A stretch of DNA of 64,000 bases, taken from the NCBI GenBank assembly GCA_037501455.1, contig CM074862.1, positions 83,816,001-83,880,000 on the forward strand. Reading direction: 5' to 3'. The notes beneath the pieces were generated by a model, which saw only the letters and a list, made by a program, of their open reading frames with translations, ran no database searches and had not been told where the DNA came from. Positions within the stretch are counted from its first letter, which is position 1, and each line of letters starts with the position of its first letter. Made by a program: the position numbers and the translations under genes. Source of the stretch: Lantana camara (taxonomy: Eukaryota; Streptophyta; Magnoliopsida; Lamiales; Verbenaceae). Below, piece after piece: positions 1 through 13,351 of the stretch.

Positions 1-441
1 AGGAAATCCGATTTTTCAATAAAATACTAAAATATTATAAAACAGCTAATAATATATATATATATATATATATATAGTATCAATGGTTCAAAATCAAACT
101 CGATAAATAAGGGTTGGGTTTTAAGAACATATATATTTACATAATATATGTTTAGGCCCCAGTTGAAAACATTTTAATCCCTCACCTTAAAATCTCTAAA
201 AAGGCTGAAATGAGACAAGCCCGATACGGTCAGGGCTCCTCCGTAGGAACATGTAGCACCCGGAACGCTAGGTGGCCACATCCCCCGCGCTATAGCTCAA
301 TCCACATATGGAACGAACACCCATACATGAATCAAGCCTATAGCGAACAAGAGACAATAAAAAAAACTACAGTAGCTAGGCGAGACTAACCCCAAACCAA
401 ACAATCAATTCATAACCATAATAGCGGAAACATGAAATTCC

Positions 442-2318
442 ATTATTTAAAAATTTTCCAACAAAAGGATCGAAACTCGCAATCATGAATCCAAATTTGT
501 AAAGTAAAGAAACTTACTTTTCAATAATCTTTCTTGAAGTGTTTCAAGCCACCCAAGAACGCTCTTCTCGCGGCTTGATCCCCTCTCCTTGGTAAAGCTC
601 GAATCTTTAAAAAACTTCTAACTTGAAGCTCTCTAGAGATAGTCCACCAACTTGACTACAATCTAACTAGTAAGGATGCTAGTTCTCTGGTTAGTGTTTA
701 GGCTTAACCTAGGGTTTATTTTATCTTGGAGAAAGGATGGTGTTCAACACATAAACCAAAAGAAATTATCAATCACTCTCTAAGGGGGGAGCTCTATATA
801 TAATATAGAGAGGGGCGGCCGAACCTAGTCCTAATGGACTAAGGATTTGGTCCCTCTCTCTTATTACTTGATCATCAAATAATTCCAAACATTGGCTTTG
901 AATTCTAATTCAAATCAACTTTTAAGAGAGCTAAAATATCCAAACTCCTTTTGGATAATATTATACTTTATTTATTAATAAATAAATAACTTATTTATCT
1001 AATTAATTAATTCATAATTAATTAAATAGATTAATTTCTCCAAAATAAGACTTTCATTTTAATTCAAAATTAAACCAAAGTCTATTAAATAATTAACACA
1101 TAAATGGATATGCACGCACGGTGCACACGTGTCCATGTATGACACGTGTCACTCATGCGACCCACACGTGTGGAACCCTTTTGGCTCGATTAACTCGTTT
1201 AATCATTTCAAAGCCTCAACTCATGTAACCAAGTTATTGTGTGTGACCCTCTAGGTTCTTAATTCAATTAGCAGTGACCCTAATTAATTAATTCACTAAT
1301 TAATTAATCATTCCGCAGATTAAACGACCATAGTCTAGCAACAGGTGTTTAACCCCTAGCTGAATTGGAATGTCTCGATTCGACAAAACCTTTAAGTCAT
1401 TGATTCATGTGAGATACAATCCTCCTACTTACTTTCTCTCAACCAAGATCTAGGGTAAGGAAATAATCAGAACCCTAACAATTTTGTCTTAAAGCTAAGT
1501 GCATATCATATCCATTTGATCTCAATCCAAGAAACCATTTTCTTGATGTCTTGATCTACTGTCTTGGCCATGGAATCCATATAGCATATGAATGACTTAC
1601 ACAATAAGAGATCACCTTGAAAATGCAAGTGTAGGTCCTTTCTTGATTCTCATTCACTTTCATGAGTCACTTGTGCAGCCCCAGCATAAGCCTTGAATCA
1701 GTTGTCTAAGGCGACACCCTTTAAAGCTTATACCTAAGACTACAGAGTTAACTCACAAAGTGACATGGAACCTCAAGTCTAAGGATCAATTAATCACATC
1801 AATGACTCGTGAGATATTTCCTAATCTAGAAGTTTCCATTTCCTGAAATAGAAACTTCCTTTCCCATTTAGGAATCTTCTCACACGGGGCACCTCAGTGA
1901 ACTTACTTATGGAAGTAAGTACCCTCAAGTATCACGCACGTATCAACTATACACTTTGCACCTCCATGAAAGAAGGTGGTCCTTCTTAAGGACGTGATCC
2001 CACAAGCAAGCCTTAAAGGAGTCAGGTTGACACTCTCACTGTCTGTAGGACTCATCAGCTTGGAATATTTTACTAATCATGACTTATGTGATATAGGGCT
2101 CGTTTCATGAACCATTTCACCTAAATGGTAGAGTCCTAAAGTCACCAGGATTAGGGGAGTTCTCATACATGCACAACTAAAGTAAACGCATACCAAACAA
2201 GAGCATATAAAGAAGTGTTGCCTCAATTCGTTATTTTATTCAAAGATTGTCTGTGATTACAATAAGGGAAAGTACAAAGCGGATACACAATCGGCTTTCT
2301 AGGGCACTATTCCTAACA
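442..2318 (-). mobile_element. Copia LTR (solo, slightly 5'-trimmed) nested in gypsy LTR A
   Basis: Homologous over its length to the LTRs at 11146-13351, 22537-24994 and 59906-61866 and, inverted, to 48339-50230. The right end is GGGCACTATTCCTAACA at 2318. Compared with the copy at 59906, the first roughly 40 bp (TGTTGGAAAATACG...) are missing, so the left edge is uncertain by about 15 bp and no clean TSD is seen. The gypsy LTR resumes directly afterwards with 'catcaatacattatcatctc', which also occurs at 13830. It reads as an LTR on the minus strand. The TATA region ('tatatataatatagag', near 795-810) and ACACGTGTC boxes lie in its middle. Confidence 0.85.
1125..1172 (-). promoter_or_regulatory. 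Cluster of ACACGTGTC (G-box/ABRE-like) sites in copia LTR
   Basis: ACACGTGTC occurs at 1125-1133 and 1142-1150, and CACACGTGTGG at 1163-1172. CACGTG is the plant G-box and ACGTGTC the ABRE core bound by bZIP/bHLH factors. The same cluster recurs at the equivalent place in the other copies of this LTR family. Promoter function is inferred. Confidence 0.5.
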
Positions 2319-3605
2319 CTTCCAAGTCCACACATCAATACATTATCATCTCCAAAATTCGATAAACAGGCCAATACTCCATACGTAACACTAACATGTG
2401 TTTCCACTGACATGAAAGTAATAACATGAGGTGAAGTGTGCTAGACCCAAATTAAAGACAAGACTTGACCCTAATTCCCGCCTAGCACGCACCTGCAAAA
2501 CCTGAAAGGTGGAGGTGTCAGTCTTCGAAAGACTGAGTGAGGGGTTTAATAAATATAAGCGCAATTACCATGCAAGCTATAATCTCGGGTAAGATTGTAT
2601 AAAAGAAAGCAATATAAGTTCAAGAATAAAGTAGAACTTGCCCGAGATTACAACTAAATCAATTTAACAATACAATCAGTTTCAGTCAATCAGTGGCCCG
2701 ACGAGTGAGGACAATTCTCCAACCTTTCTCTGACAGTGTACAATAGTTAAATTGTTAAGTGATTAGGCGATCAGGCAATCAATTACAGTGCGCAATTAGC
2801 AGCTTCAGTAACCCCTTTTTCCTCCAGGTGATGGTGGGATTGCAAGGCCCCACCATCCAGTCAGTGTGAGCATAGGGTTCATGATTCCCTATGCCCGTAA
2901 CTCCTTCCTCCACTAATCTCCTAGTGGGTTCAGGGGTCATCCGAAAAGTTGTGAGGATAGTGCAAGAGTTACCCGTCAGCCCAAGCTTTCCGGTTGACTC
3001 AATACACTACCCTCGGGCCCACAATGCAATACTATACTCGTCAAAATAATCAATCAGTTCAATTCAGTTGACAATCAATAGAGATTTTGGAAAACTATAG
3101 ATATATAGATACGTTTTGGCCAAAAACATCACATAGGGTTGCAAAGGTTCTATATATCTAGAAATTAAACCTCACCTTTACTTTACCAACCCAAAATAAG
3201 CAAGAAAGCACCCTAAGAGCGTGCTCCACGTCACCGGGAACTTGATCTGTATAACAAGGACAAGTGTACGTGAGACTCGACTCGTATGAACCATTTAAGA
3301 CGAACGGCGTATCCAAACAATGTAATACCATGATTTGTCAATTAAGGCACATAATCATTCATTTCAAGAAGCATCCAAATCCATATGAGTTCATATTGGT
3401 ACAAGGATCCGTGCATGCATCTACTTGGAACAATGATGACACGTTGAAGCACAACTTGTAAAATATTCCACGAAAAATCATGAAAGTTCATAACACATTA
3501 AATAACATTATATGACATGTTAATGAAGTGTACATACCGGAAATGAGTCAAGAAAGCCATGCAAATTAAGTTTGAAATTGGAATTTTCATGCAGAATGAG
3601 AGAGT

Positions 3606-3835
3606 GTCGCGACCGAAACCCATTTCCTTCATGAAATGGTAGCGGCCGCTACCCCTATTTTTGGCCGATTTTTTTTGTGAATTTTTCAATCTCGAAACAT
3701 GGCCAAATTTGGCTAGTGGGCGCGACATGTTTTACACGTAATTCAGGTCGCGGGCGCGACCTGAAGTTTAGCCTCAAAGTGTGAGTGAGTTGCGGCTGCT
3801 ACCAATTTCCTTCATGATTCGATCGCGGCCACGAC
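3606..3835. repeat. Palindrome cluster in gypsy LTR A
   Basis: GGTAGCGGCCGCTACC (3638-3653) is a perfect 16-bp palindrome. CAGGTCGC-GGGC-GCGACCTG (3744-3763) has perfect 8-bp arms around GGGC. A further GTCGCGAC sits at 3606-3613, and related imperfect copies follow (GCGGCTGC near 3792, TCGCGGCCACGA near 3822). Analogous palindromes with different arms occur in LTR B (15030-15226) and LTR C (38024-38047). Confidence 0.8.
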
Positions 3836-5598
3836 CTGCTCGTTCCAACAGTAAAAACAGAGCCAAAACAGGGGATTCGAACCAAAACCTCCAAAACCAA
3901 CAATAAATCAAACTTCACTCGATTGCAAAAGCTCAAATACATCAAATACACATTATACTTCATTAAGACATCAATTAAACCATGAAACATGTATCAAATC
4001 CTCAAAAATCCATCACCAAAACCCCATCAAATTCCATGATACCAACTTTTATAATAACTCAAGGTTTCATGCAAGATCCCAACTCTAAAGACCCTAGGCA
4101 TGCTTTTAATCCACAAATAATCAAGGAATCATGACAAAATCATCAAACCCTACATCATACATGGATTCATAAATTGATCAAATTCTCATTTCTACCTTAA
4201 ATGGAAGAGAGAAAGGATGAAATGATGATATGATGATGATACTCCACTTGTGCAATTCTCTCCTTGAATTCAAGCTTGAAATTTGAGATGAAATCTTCTT
4301 TTCCTCCTTGGTGTGATATACCGTGATTTAGTATGTGTGAGTGTGTAAGATTTCTTGTATGAATTGTTATGAATGAAATAAAAAAAGAGATGCATATGAT
4401 ATAATAAAAAGTCCTCTACTAACATGTATGAATCATCACATATTGCATATAAGTCCTTCAAGTATTTGAATTGATGCAACCAAGTATTATCTCTAGACAA
4501 TTAGTCATTTAACTCCAAAAATCATGTTATACAATTAAGTCCACAAATTTATGAAATGATCAATTAAGACATATAAGAGCATTTAATCACATTAGCAATT
4601 AATTCACGTAATTCACTTTCACGAAACTCATATAAATGCATAAAGATATAATGCATACAATGTTATGAAATGTATAAATAAATGAACCAAATAATTAAGA
4701 TAAACCCCAAAAGACCCGCACGTGGTGTGCTTACCTGAACTTCCGGAAAAATTGGGACGTTACAGAACACCAGTAACACACATACTGCAAACTGTGACCC
4801 GACTCGACAACCAGACAACACAACTTACTTGTACGACTATTACAGAATCACGTCTAGACTAGGGAGTTAATCAAATTAGTTAAGCACAAAAACCAAAATT
4901 AAAATTATAGGATTATTATAATATTCAGATTTATTTGATGCAGATCAAAGTCTTTTATGCATAAAGTGTGTCAATCTAGTGAATTAATGCATAGAGAGAA
5001 ATATATGTTATAACAATTCCCCAAAAGATCTCAAATGAAAGTTTATAATATTACTTTGAGAATTAATTCTTTTATAGAATAAAACAATCCAATATGGGTT
5101 TTAGTTTCATGATCCGAAATCAAAACTGGATATTATTAGCTTGGGAGAACATATAAATCCAAAATAAACAAATCATATAATATATTCCTAAAAGTTTGAT
5201 TATAACAAATAATAGTCTCAAAAATCTATCAAACAATATTCAAGTCAAAATTTATTGAATTAAATAGGATAAGATACTTACACTTGACGAGATACTAATT
5301 TATGAGAATTTTGGCCGAAGAATTGAGTTTCGAAATTGAATCAGGAAGATCTGATGAGCGCTACGGTTATTGCCGAAGCAATCAAATTTGAAGAGATGAT
5401 GCAGGGTTTCAACTTAAATAAGCTATTTGAGGCGGTGGCACATGTATCATCAAATTAGCCGATTAACATTATTGGGTAGGAGTGACGGTATGTTCAGCAT
5501 GAGTTGATAATAATGAACCAACATTTAATATAATAGGCCAGATGTTCATTTGCTAATTGACTTATAAGTTGAGTAAGCAAAATACATATATTTATTTA

Positions 5599-6566
5599 GG
5601 GCGAATTACATACGGGTCCCTAAGGTTTGGCCTAATTACACAGCGGCCCACGTATCTTTGGATTTTACATACAGGTCCCTAAGGTTTGATTCCGTTAGAG
5701 GTCCCTAGGGTTCCGTTAGAATTTTGACCAAAATGACCAAAATACCCCCAACCCCCAAGGACTGGATTGTAATTAGGTCAAACCTCAGGGACCCGTATGT
5801 AATTATGTTTAAATTATATTAAAAAATTAGTATTTATAATTAATATATATAATTACTCATTTTTAGTCTTGTTTGTTATAATATATATCTTTTAGTTTTG
5901 AAAATTTTAATCCGTTTCGCAATGATTTAGTAAATACTAATCTTGCTAATATTATATAAATATTTTCAATTAATCATTAAATATAAATTATTATTAATTT
6001 TAATATATACCAATATTGTTAATTATTACAGAAACACTTGAACTAGTCATTAAATGCTCATCTTATTAATATTATCTCTACGATTATTTATTAAATACTT
6101 ATAATACTAATATTATATTTTTACCAAAAAAAATATACTAATATTATATAAATACTTTTAATTAATTTAAATATAAATTATTTTCAAAATGCATACACAT
6201 ACAATTAGAGATCACAAGTTCTAAAATTTAAAATATTTAAAGTTAATACTTTTAATTAATACTAATATTTTTTATTAATTATAAAATACAGAATAATTTA
6301 TATAAAATATGAATAATTACATATATATTTAATTATAAATACTAATTTTTTAATATAATTTAAACATAATTACATACGGGTCCCTGAGGTTTGGCCTAAT
6401 TACAATCCAGTCCTTGGGGGCATTTTGGTCATTTTGGTCAAAATTCTAACGGAACCCTAGGGACCTCTAACGGAATCAAATCTTAGGGACCTATATGTAA
6501 AATCCAAAGATACGTGGACCGCTGTGTAATTAGGCCAAACCTTAGGGACCCGTATGTAATTCGCCC
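5599..6566. mobile_element. Foldback MULE-type MITE
   Basis: Long terminal inverted repeats of roughly 240 bp run from GGGCGAATTACATACGGG at 5599 to the complementary sequence ending ATGTAATTCGCCC at 6566. A perfect 10-bp TSD TATTTATTTA flanks it (5589-5598 and 6567-6576), in the 9-11 bp range usual for Mutator-like elements, although the site is low-complexity. Each arm is itself partly palindromic: the motif 'acatacgggtccct-aggtttggcctaattac' occurs near 5608 and, inverted, near 5775, then again in the right arm. The middle (about 5840-6330) is AT-rich and codes for nothing. Confidence 0.87.
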
Positions 6567-7447
6567 TATTTATTTATTAGTCTTAAGAAAGAACCGAGAC
6601 TTAGGAATTAAGATTACTACTTTACTGATAATTATGAATACGCCAACTTAGTTGATAAAGCCAAACATTATTATATAGATTTACTATTCTTAAAGTAGAT
6701 CATATTTAGTTATATATGCATGTAAGTATTAAGTGCAAATTCATAACAAGATTTAATATTAAATAAATACTTAAGTCATAATTGTTTACATTCTAATAAC
6801 ATTTAATTACATTTGACACACGTATCATGTAACTTAAATTAAAATTGAATATTTTAAATCAAGAACCAATAAAGTTTGATCAGACTAACATATATTGAAT
6901 GATAGTTTGCTGATTAAAATATAATTAGTTATTTTAATATCACTATTACCATATATGCTTTATTAAAATAAATGAATTCAATCAATCATAGATTACAAAG
7001 CTAATCATGTTGAGATGCATATTAAATAATTCAGCTATAATTGGGATGAAAATTGTTTAATTTATTTTATACATTGAATAACACATAAGTCAACGATAAA
7101 ATTTTTAAACATATCCCGATATTTTAGATTAATTTATCCATTTTTCTTTAGTTCAAAATTTTGGGCCGTTACAGGGGCTGCTTGTTGACCCTAATAAATT
7201 TCATTAAATTAGTATGGTTAAACATAAACTTTGTACATTAATTTAATATTGCAAACTCTTTTACCATAGTTGCAACATTGCTTTGTTGAATTCTTCCTTC
7301 GTTGTTGGTTTGGACAACAGATTGTGGTTGTCCCTGGAAAAAAAAAAAGAAGAAGACAACTTTAGGATATATTTTGCAACTAAAACACAAAAAGTTTATG
7401 AATCATAGCTTGTGAAATTTGGACTTGGGATGTGGTGGGTTAGTACT

Positions 7448-9797
7448 GCAGGAGCCTCTATTATGTCCAGTAGTTAAACACATCTGACAAGTGTGTGTTA
7501 CGCCTCTTGTGGAAATACCTCCTTTATCTGCACCTTTCCTTCTAGCTTTAGTAGGTCTGCCCCTCTTCACAGTTATATGTGGAGCTCTTAGGTGGTACTT
7601 CCCTAATCCATTCAGCAGCAGTCTTTATCCTCTCATCAACCTTTGGATCAGCTTGCTCAATTCTCTTCATTAACCTCTCAAACTCCAACTTACTGTCTGT
7701 TGAAGCTGCTTTCCAGAATAGTTCCTTCAGTTCATTAGTTTTGAATTTATCTTGAAGTTTTGGTAAAGATGCCTCACACAATATCTGTGCTCTCTAAGTC
7801 AGGGAACAATTCCTTCACAGCTTCCACCAATCCTTTTTGTCTGTCACTCAAGAAAGTCCACCTGTTTTGCATGCCAATGTCATCCAATAACTCTTGCAAA
7901 AACCAAGTCGAATGTACCCTATTCTCAACAGGTCCCACTACCATTGCAATTGGCCATATATTCTCATTTCCATCTCTACTAATTGCTACCAACAACTGAC
8001 CACCATAAATGGTTTTCAGAAAACATCTATCAAGTTGGATGATTGGCCTACAACCCACAAGGAAACCATTTTTCATAGCAGCTAAGGAGTAATACATTCT
8101 CTCAAACACTGGAGGGTCAGTACCTTCCTTTTTCCTTAGCAGAATCTTGCTTCTTGGATTTCTAGCTCTAACCGTTTCACAAATCCCAAAGCAATTCATA
8201 TTGCTTACTGTCTAATCCATGAATTTTTTGTAGAGCTGCTTTGTTGACCCTGGCCACCTTCCATTTGCTTGCATCAATGTCAACCTTTCTCTTGATTGTC
8301 TGCTTCAATGGCTCCATAGGTGTTCCTAGATTTTTCCTCACCAACTTCTCAATTCTGCCAGCCAAATACTTTGTTTTCGCTAACTTGTTTGAGTAAGTCC
8401 TGCAACAAACATGGTCACACTTTAAATTTTTAATTTGAAATGTAGAACTACCTTCAATTGGTGAGGCATGAATTCTTCAAGTGCATTGCTCATTCAAACA
8501 CCTGGCTGTGATTCTTGCATTCTCATTTCTGATAAAATGTACTTCAAAAACCTGCCTGACACAGTAATCTCTTAGACATTCTCTGAACCATTGTGCAATT
8601 GAGGTGTTGGACAATAAATGGCTTGAATAACTTCAAATTTGTGCCTTCTCTGAACCACAAGTTGTCATCTTTCTCCCCATCTGAGTTAGTTGCATCAAGC
8701 TAATGTGGGCCATCATCCTCATTGCAATCTATGTACCATCCATAATCTGCCTCTATAGGATTAGTTTGAGTTGTCTGTACATTTGAAACCTTGGCCAGCT
8801 TCTCTTTATTTCTCATTTTTCTCAATTAGCAACCAATTCTGCTTTTGTAGGATTCTTTTCAAGTAATATATTCTCATCATCTGAATCTTCTAAGTCATCA
8901 AGCATAGCACCAGCTACAATATCTTCACCATTACTCTCACTTGAAAACTCTGCCCCTTCTTCTTCGAAATCACTATCTGAGCTATCATCAAACTCAGATC
9001 TGCTTGAATCCCCAAAGACCCCTGGATCTCTATCATAACTGCAACCAACTGCCTTTCTTTTCCTGATGTTCATTTTAGGTACTTGTTCATTCACCGGAGT
9101 CTTACTGTTATGTTTCATCAGAGTTCTTTTCCTCTGTATTGTCTTCTTCCTCTGTTGTGGGTTTTTTGAATTTTTTATTTTTTGAACTGGTCCATCTTCA
9201 TTGATCACTGTTGGTATAACACCACAACTGAATCTACTAAAGTCCCATGTTTCATACTCCTCTTGAGTGTAGTTAGTCCCAGCAAGTCCAGTCTCAATGT
9301 TGTGATCTGTGTAATCATCCTCACCTAGCACTACTTCCCATTCTTTGTTCACTTCTAAGTTGATCCTTTCCAGAGGCAATTTACACATTGAAGTCTATAT
9401 TGTTAATAATTTCTTTCATGTCTGTGTCCTTCTCATTTTGTGGATTGGGCTGTGATTCTTGATCAACCATCTCTCCTTGAGTATTGAAACTAACCCAGTT
9501 AATAGAAATCTCCTTAGTGTAAATGACAATAGGTTGATCACGATCAGTTATGCCCCAATATTTGAAGTAACAATACATGATCTTCCTCAATCCCTCATCT
9601 AATGAGAGGCCTGTCATCTTCCAATAGAAATGAATTGTACCACGACCACCACCCTCTTCTTCGTACACATCATATAATTTGTTGAGGTTCAGATCATCAA
9701 AACTAATACCAGACTGTTTAACCATTCTTCCACCTACATAACTGACACATGGATTGTATTCAAATCTGCCCCCAATCCACATGTGTATCTCTGCCAT
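7448..9797 (-). pseudogene. MULE (MuDR-type) transposase, decayed
   Basis: Read on the minus strand from 9797. The N-terminal module (9797-9381, MAEIHMWIGGRF...) resembles the leading domain of plant MULE transposases. It is followed by a highly acidic stretch (9388-8822, rich in D/E/S with a basic KKTIQRKR patch) and the MuDR DNA-binding region (about 8580-8460, RDYCVRQVFEVHFI). The DDE transposase core follows at 8199-7774: first Asp in IIQLDRCFLK, second Asp in FLSDRQKGL. The 7781-7548 part carries FWKAASTDSKLEFERLM, the region of the third acidic residue. A CX2CX4HX4C zinc knuckle (CQMCLTTGHNRGSC) is at 7489-7448. Frames shift at least near 9385, 8190 and 7780, and stops separate the blocks, so it is not functional as it stands. 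No terminal inverted repeat was found on either side; the gypsy-like LTR ending at 7173 may have cut its 3' part. Confidence 0.87.
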
Positions 9798-11140
9798 CTA
9801 TATTTAAAAAAAGTTAATGCATAGCTATAATTGGTAATGGATTTAGTGAGAGAGAGATATTAAGATAGGATAAAGAAATTTCAGTACAATAATGTGAAAA
9901 AACAGTGACATTGGGACCACATTCAATTATCAAAGCAAGGACCACATGTATAAACGTATGAAAAGCAAGAAGCAGACAATCACGTGCCTCACACTAAAGA
10001 GACAACAACATAAAAAAGACCAAAACCCTTTATCTTGTCTGTAGGGACCAAACCATTGCGATGGAACCCGCCATTGAACCACAACAACATTTCCCAACAG
10101 AATAAGTCCAAAATTGAACTTTAGGAGCTCAATAAACACATAACCTTACAAAATTTACAGTACATTCGCAACAAAAAATAGAGAACAACGAACCATTAAA
10201 GAACCCATTAAAGAACTAAAAAAAATGGAAAAAATTACACTGACACATAAATATCCTAAACATACAGTAATGTCCTGAACTTTAAGATGCAAGTAGGGTT
10301 TATGTTTAGGAGGGAAAAAATGAAAATGCAATTGAAGGTTTCAGTGTCTCGTTTTTGAAAACTGATGAAATGAGGTGTAATTTATGAAAGGGTAAGGCTG
10401 TCTTTTCCATGCTATAAACTATTCAAAATTGCCGAAGGAGGCAGTGAGACTTTTTTTTTAAAAAACAAAAGGAGTTGTTTTGGAAATTTTAACACAGGGT
10501 TTAAAATGTTATTAACTCTTTTTCGTTTATATAATTTTTGAAGTCCACATGTGTCATATATATATATGACAACTAAGCAGAAGAAAAGCTGACTAGATCA
10601 TTTTCCCTAATTTTAATGACCACTCTGGCCAAAATAGGATCAAGATTGCCAATTTTCAAAACTTACAAGATATAATTGCAAAACAAGATTCCGACAGGAT
10701 AAAATTGCCAATTGAAGGAACTTATAAGACCAAAATTATATTTTGACCTAAAAAAACACTATCCAAAACCCACGTTCTAAGTAAATAATTTTTTTTTTTT
10801 TGGTCGGGTTTATTTTGCACTTTACGCAATAGGGTTTTTAGTGCATATAATTCTTTAATTTTGTTTGAGTGCGTCTGAAATGAGGAGGGACATTTTAGTC
10901 AAAATACGTCATTCAATTGACCGGATATTAAAAGGGATGATAAGCTTAAATTTTATAACAATGGATCTTTTAAACTTTTTTTTTTTTTGACAAGATTTTT
11001 TTTTTTTTTAAATTACACAAGATTTTTCAGTGCAAATAGCTCTAAGAAAATAATATCATATTGAATGTGATAACATATTGAACTTTAGAAGTTCGCACAA
11101 TGAAGAGTTAGACCAAGACCATTATACAAAAATTGATGAT
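9798..11140. other. Non-coding stretch upstream of the MULE remnant
   Basis: AT-rich, with A and T homopolymers (10788-10800, 10975-11009), a small palindrome (TCATATATATATATGA near 10556) and text such as 'attttgaccta...ccaattgaagg' near 10710-10750 that looks like MULE-type terminal sequence. No gene is recognised; short ORFs here lack codon structure or homology that I can see. Confidence 0.5.
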
Positions 11141-11145
11141 AATGA

Positions 11146-13351
11146 TGTTGGGAAAACGAGACAGAAACACAGCGAAAATTTAAATATTTTCCCAAAAGAT
11201 AGAATCAAAAACTTACAATTCCTATTTCCAGATTCGTAGAGATCAAGAAACTCACTTAGGTAGTAGCTTTCTTGACACATTTTGAGCTGCCCTCAAACGC
11301 GCTTCATGCGGTAATGGCAACCCATCCCTCGAAAATCTCTTTCTACTTCAGAATCCATTGTAGGGACAACAATCCACACCAACAATATAACATAAAGAAA
11401 GAAACATGAAACGAGAAAGACATGATTGAAACTCCCTTCGAAAACCAGTTTTGCGAAAGTAGAAATCTGCCTGCCATAAAACCCTCGTGAAAAAATTCAT
11501 CCTTTAGGATATGGACGAACGGTTTTCGCCATCTTCTTTGGTTCGATTTTTTCACTCCTATTCTGTTGGGTTCAGAATCGTTTCATCATCCCTTGCGGTC
11601 GTTTTTGCTTGATCCCCAAAAGTTCCTTCGAATCTTTCAAGACTTCACAATAGAGGCCCTCTAGAGAAAATAGTCCACCAACCGCAACCACGATCCGAAT
11701 AGGGAGGATGCTAGTTCTATATTCAGTGTTTAGGCTCTAAGGGGTTAGTGTATAATTATGGAGAAGGAGAAATTCTGCATCACCCTCTATGGGGTTCGAA
11801 CCCCTCACTTATATAGGGTTAGGGTTCGAACCCTATTCCTTATTGGATAACGAATTCCAAACTCCTTTGGAAAGGGATTTCTTGCTTGGAGACTAAGTCT
11901 CTTACTTTGACCAATAGTGTTCCTATTGATCAACTTGGAAAGCAAGATTCTAATCTAACTCTTTTAGATTATTAATTTTACTTTATTTATTTTACAAAAA
12001 ATAACTTGAAGACTAATAATATAATTAATTCATAATTAATTATTTATTAGACTTTATTTCTCCAAATTAGAACTTTATTATTAAATCAAAATTAAATCAA
12101 AGTCTATTAAATAATTAACACATTAATTATTTAATATTTATACACATACATACACATGTTCCATACGTGTGACTTACACGTGTGGACCCCACCATTCACT
12201 TAATGGTTCGATCAACTCGTTTAATCGATTCAAGCCTTAACCCACATGACCGGGTTGTTGTGTGTGACCCTCTAGGTTCTCAATTCAATTAGCAGTGACC
12301 CTAATTAATTAATTCACTAATTAATTAATCAGTCCACAGATTAAACGACCATAGTCTAGCAACAGGTGTTTAACCCCTAGCTGAATTGGAATGTCTCGAT
12401 TCGACAGAACCTTTAAGTCATTGATTCATGTGAGATACAATCCTCCTACTTACTTTCTCTCAACCAAGATCTAGGGTAAGGAAATAATCAGAACCCTAAC
12501 AATTTTGTCTTAAAGCTAAGTGCATATCATATTCATTTGATCTCAATCCAAGAAACCCTTTTCTTGATGTCTTGATCTACTGTCTTGGCCAAGGACTCCA
12601 TATGGCATATGAATGACTTACACAATAAGAGATCACCTTGCAAATGCAAGTGTAGGTCCTTTCTTGATTCTCATTCACTTTCATGAATCACCTGTGCAGC
12701 CCCAGCATAAGCCTTGAATCAGTTGTCTAAGGCGACACCCTTTAAAGCTTTTACCTAAGACTATAGAGTTAACTCATAAAGTGACATGGAACCTCAAGTC
12801 TAAGGATCAATTAATCACATCAATGACTCGTGAGATATTTCCTAATCTGGAAGTTTCCATTTCCTGAAATAGAAACTTCATTTCCCATTTAGGAATCTTC
12901 TTACACGGGGCACCTCAGTGAACTTACTTATGGAAGTAAGCACCCTCATGTATCACGCACGTATCAACTATACACTTTGCACCTCCATGAAACAAGGTGG
13001 TCCTTCTTAAGGGCGTGATCCCACAAGCAAGCCTTAAAGGAGTCAGGTTGACACTCCCACTGTCTATAGGACTCATCAGCTTGGAGTATTTTACTAATCA
13101 TGACTTATGTGATATAGGGCTCGTTTCATGAACCATTTCACCTAAATGGTTGAGTCCTATAAGTCATATTGATTAGGGGAGTTCTAATACATGCGCACAT
13201 AATGGAAACACACAAAAACATGTATTGGCATATAAAGAAATGTTTGCCTATGATATTAATCAATCATATATTATTCAAAGATTGTCTGTGATATTAGGAA
13301 AGTCCCAAAACGGATTATGACTAATCGGCTTTCTAGGGCACTTTTCCAACA
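11146..13351 (-). repeat. 3' LTR of the copia element
   Basis: 2206 bp. Compared with the 5' LTR it lacks about 28 bp after 'caatccacaccaac' (11380 region), lacks about 36 bp of the ACACGTG-box region (near 12150) and has only one copy of the 193-bp unit that is duplicated in the other LTR. TATA-like CTATATAAG (minus strand) is at 11808-11816, between two 14-bp palindromes built on GGTTCGAACC (11791-11804 and 11821-11834). Confidence 0.92.
11791..11834 (-). promoter_or_regulatory. Copia LTR core promoter: TATA between two GGTTCGAACC palindromes
   Basis: GGGGTTCGAACCCC (11791-11804) and AGGGTTCGAACCCT (11821-11834) flank the minus-strand TATA box (11808-11816). GGTTCGAANCC is the RNA polymerase III B-box consensus, and being palindromic it reads on both strands. 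The same arrangement recurs in the other LTR of this element (23397-23440) and in the solo LTR at 48339-50230 (49839-49884, TATTTAAG between). Function is inferred. Confidence 0.5.

Larger units (their letters stand above)
252..4764 (-). mobile_element. Solo Ty3/gypsy LTR (copy A), interrupted by a copia LTR
   Basis: Starts TGTAGCACCC and ends GACGTTACA, flanked by a perfect 5-bp TSD GAACA (247-251 and 4765-4769). Without the nested copia LTR it is about 2.64 kb, matching the 2.62-kb LTR at 13583-16202. The two share blocks such as the 'cgcctagcacg' region (2480 against 13970) and the 'cagtctwcgaaagactgagygagggg' region (near 2519 and 14012). No internal region is present, so it is the product of LTR-LTR recombination. 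It contains no gene; short ORFs in it are incidental. A cluster of GC-rich palindromes lies at 3606-3835. Confidence 0.87.
1..7173 (-). mobile_element. Outermost gypsy-like LTR, split by insertions, left end outside window
   Basis: Sequence 1-251 resumes at 4770 after a solo LTR insertion and runs to a typical LTR terminus GGGCCGTTACA ending at 7173. A foldback element (5599-6566) is inserted in the right part. Without insertions about 1.7 kb of this LTR is in the window. The terminus resembles those of the two gypsy LTRs ending at 4764 and 16202, which read on the minus strand, so the same orientation is inferred. The left terminus and its TSD lie outside the window, so LTR identity is an inference. 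No coding potential is seen in 4770-5598 or 6577-7173, which are AT-rich. Confidence 0.5.
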
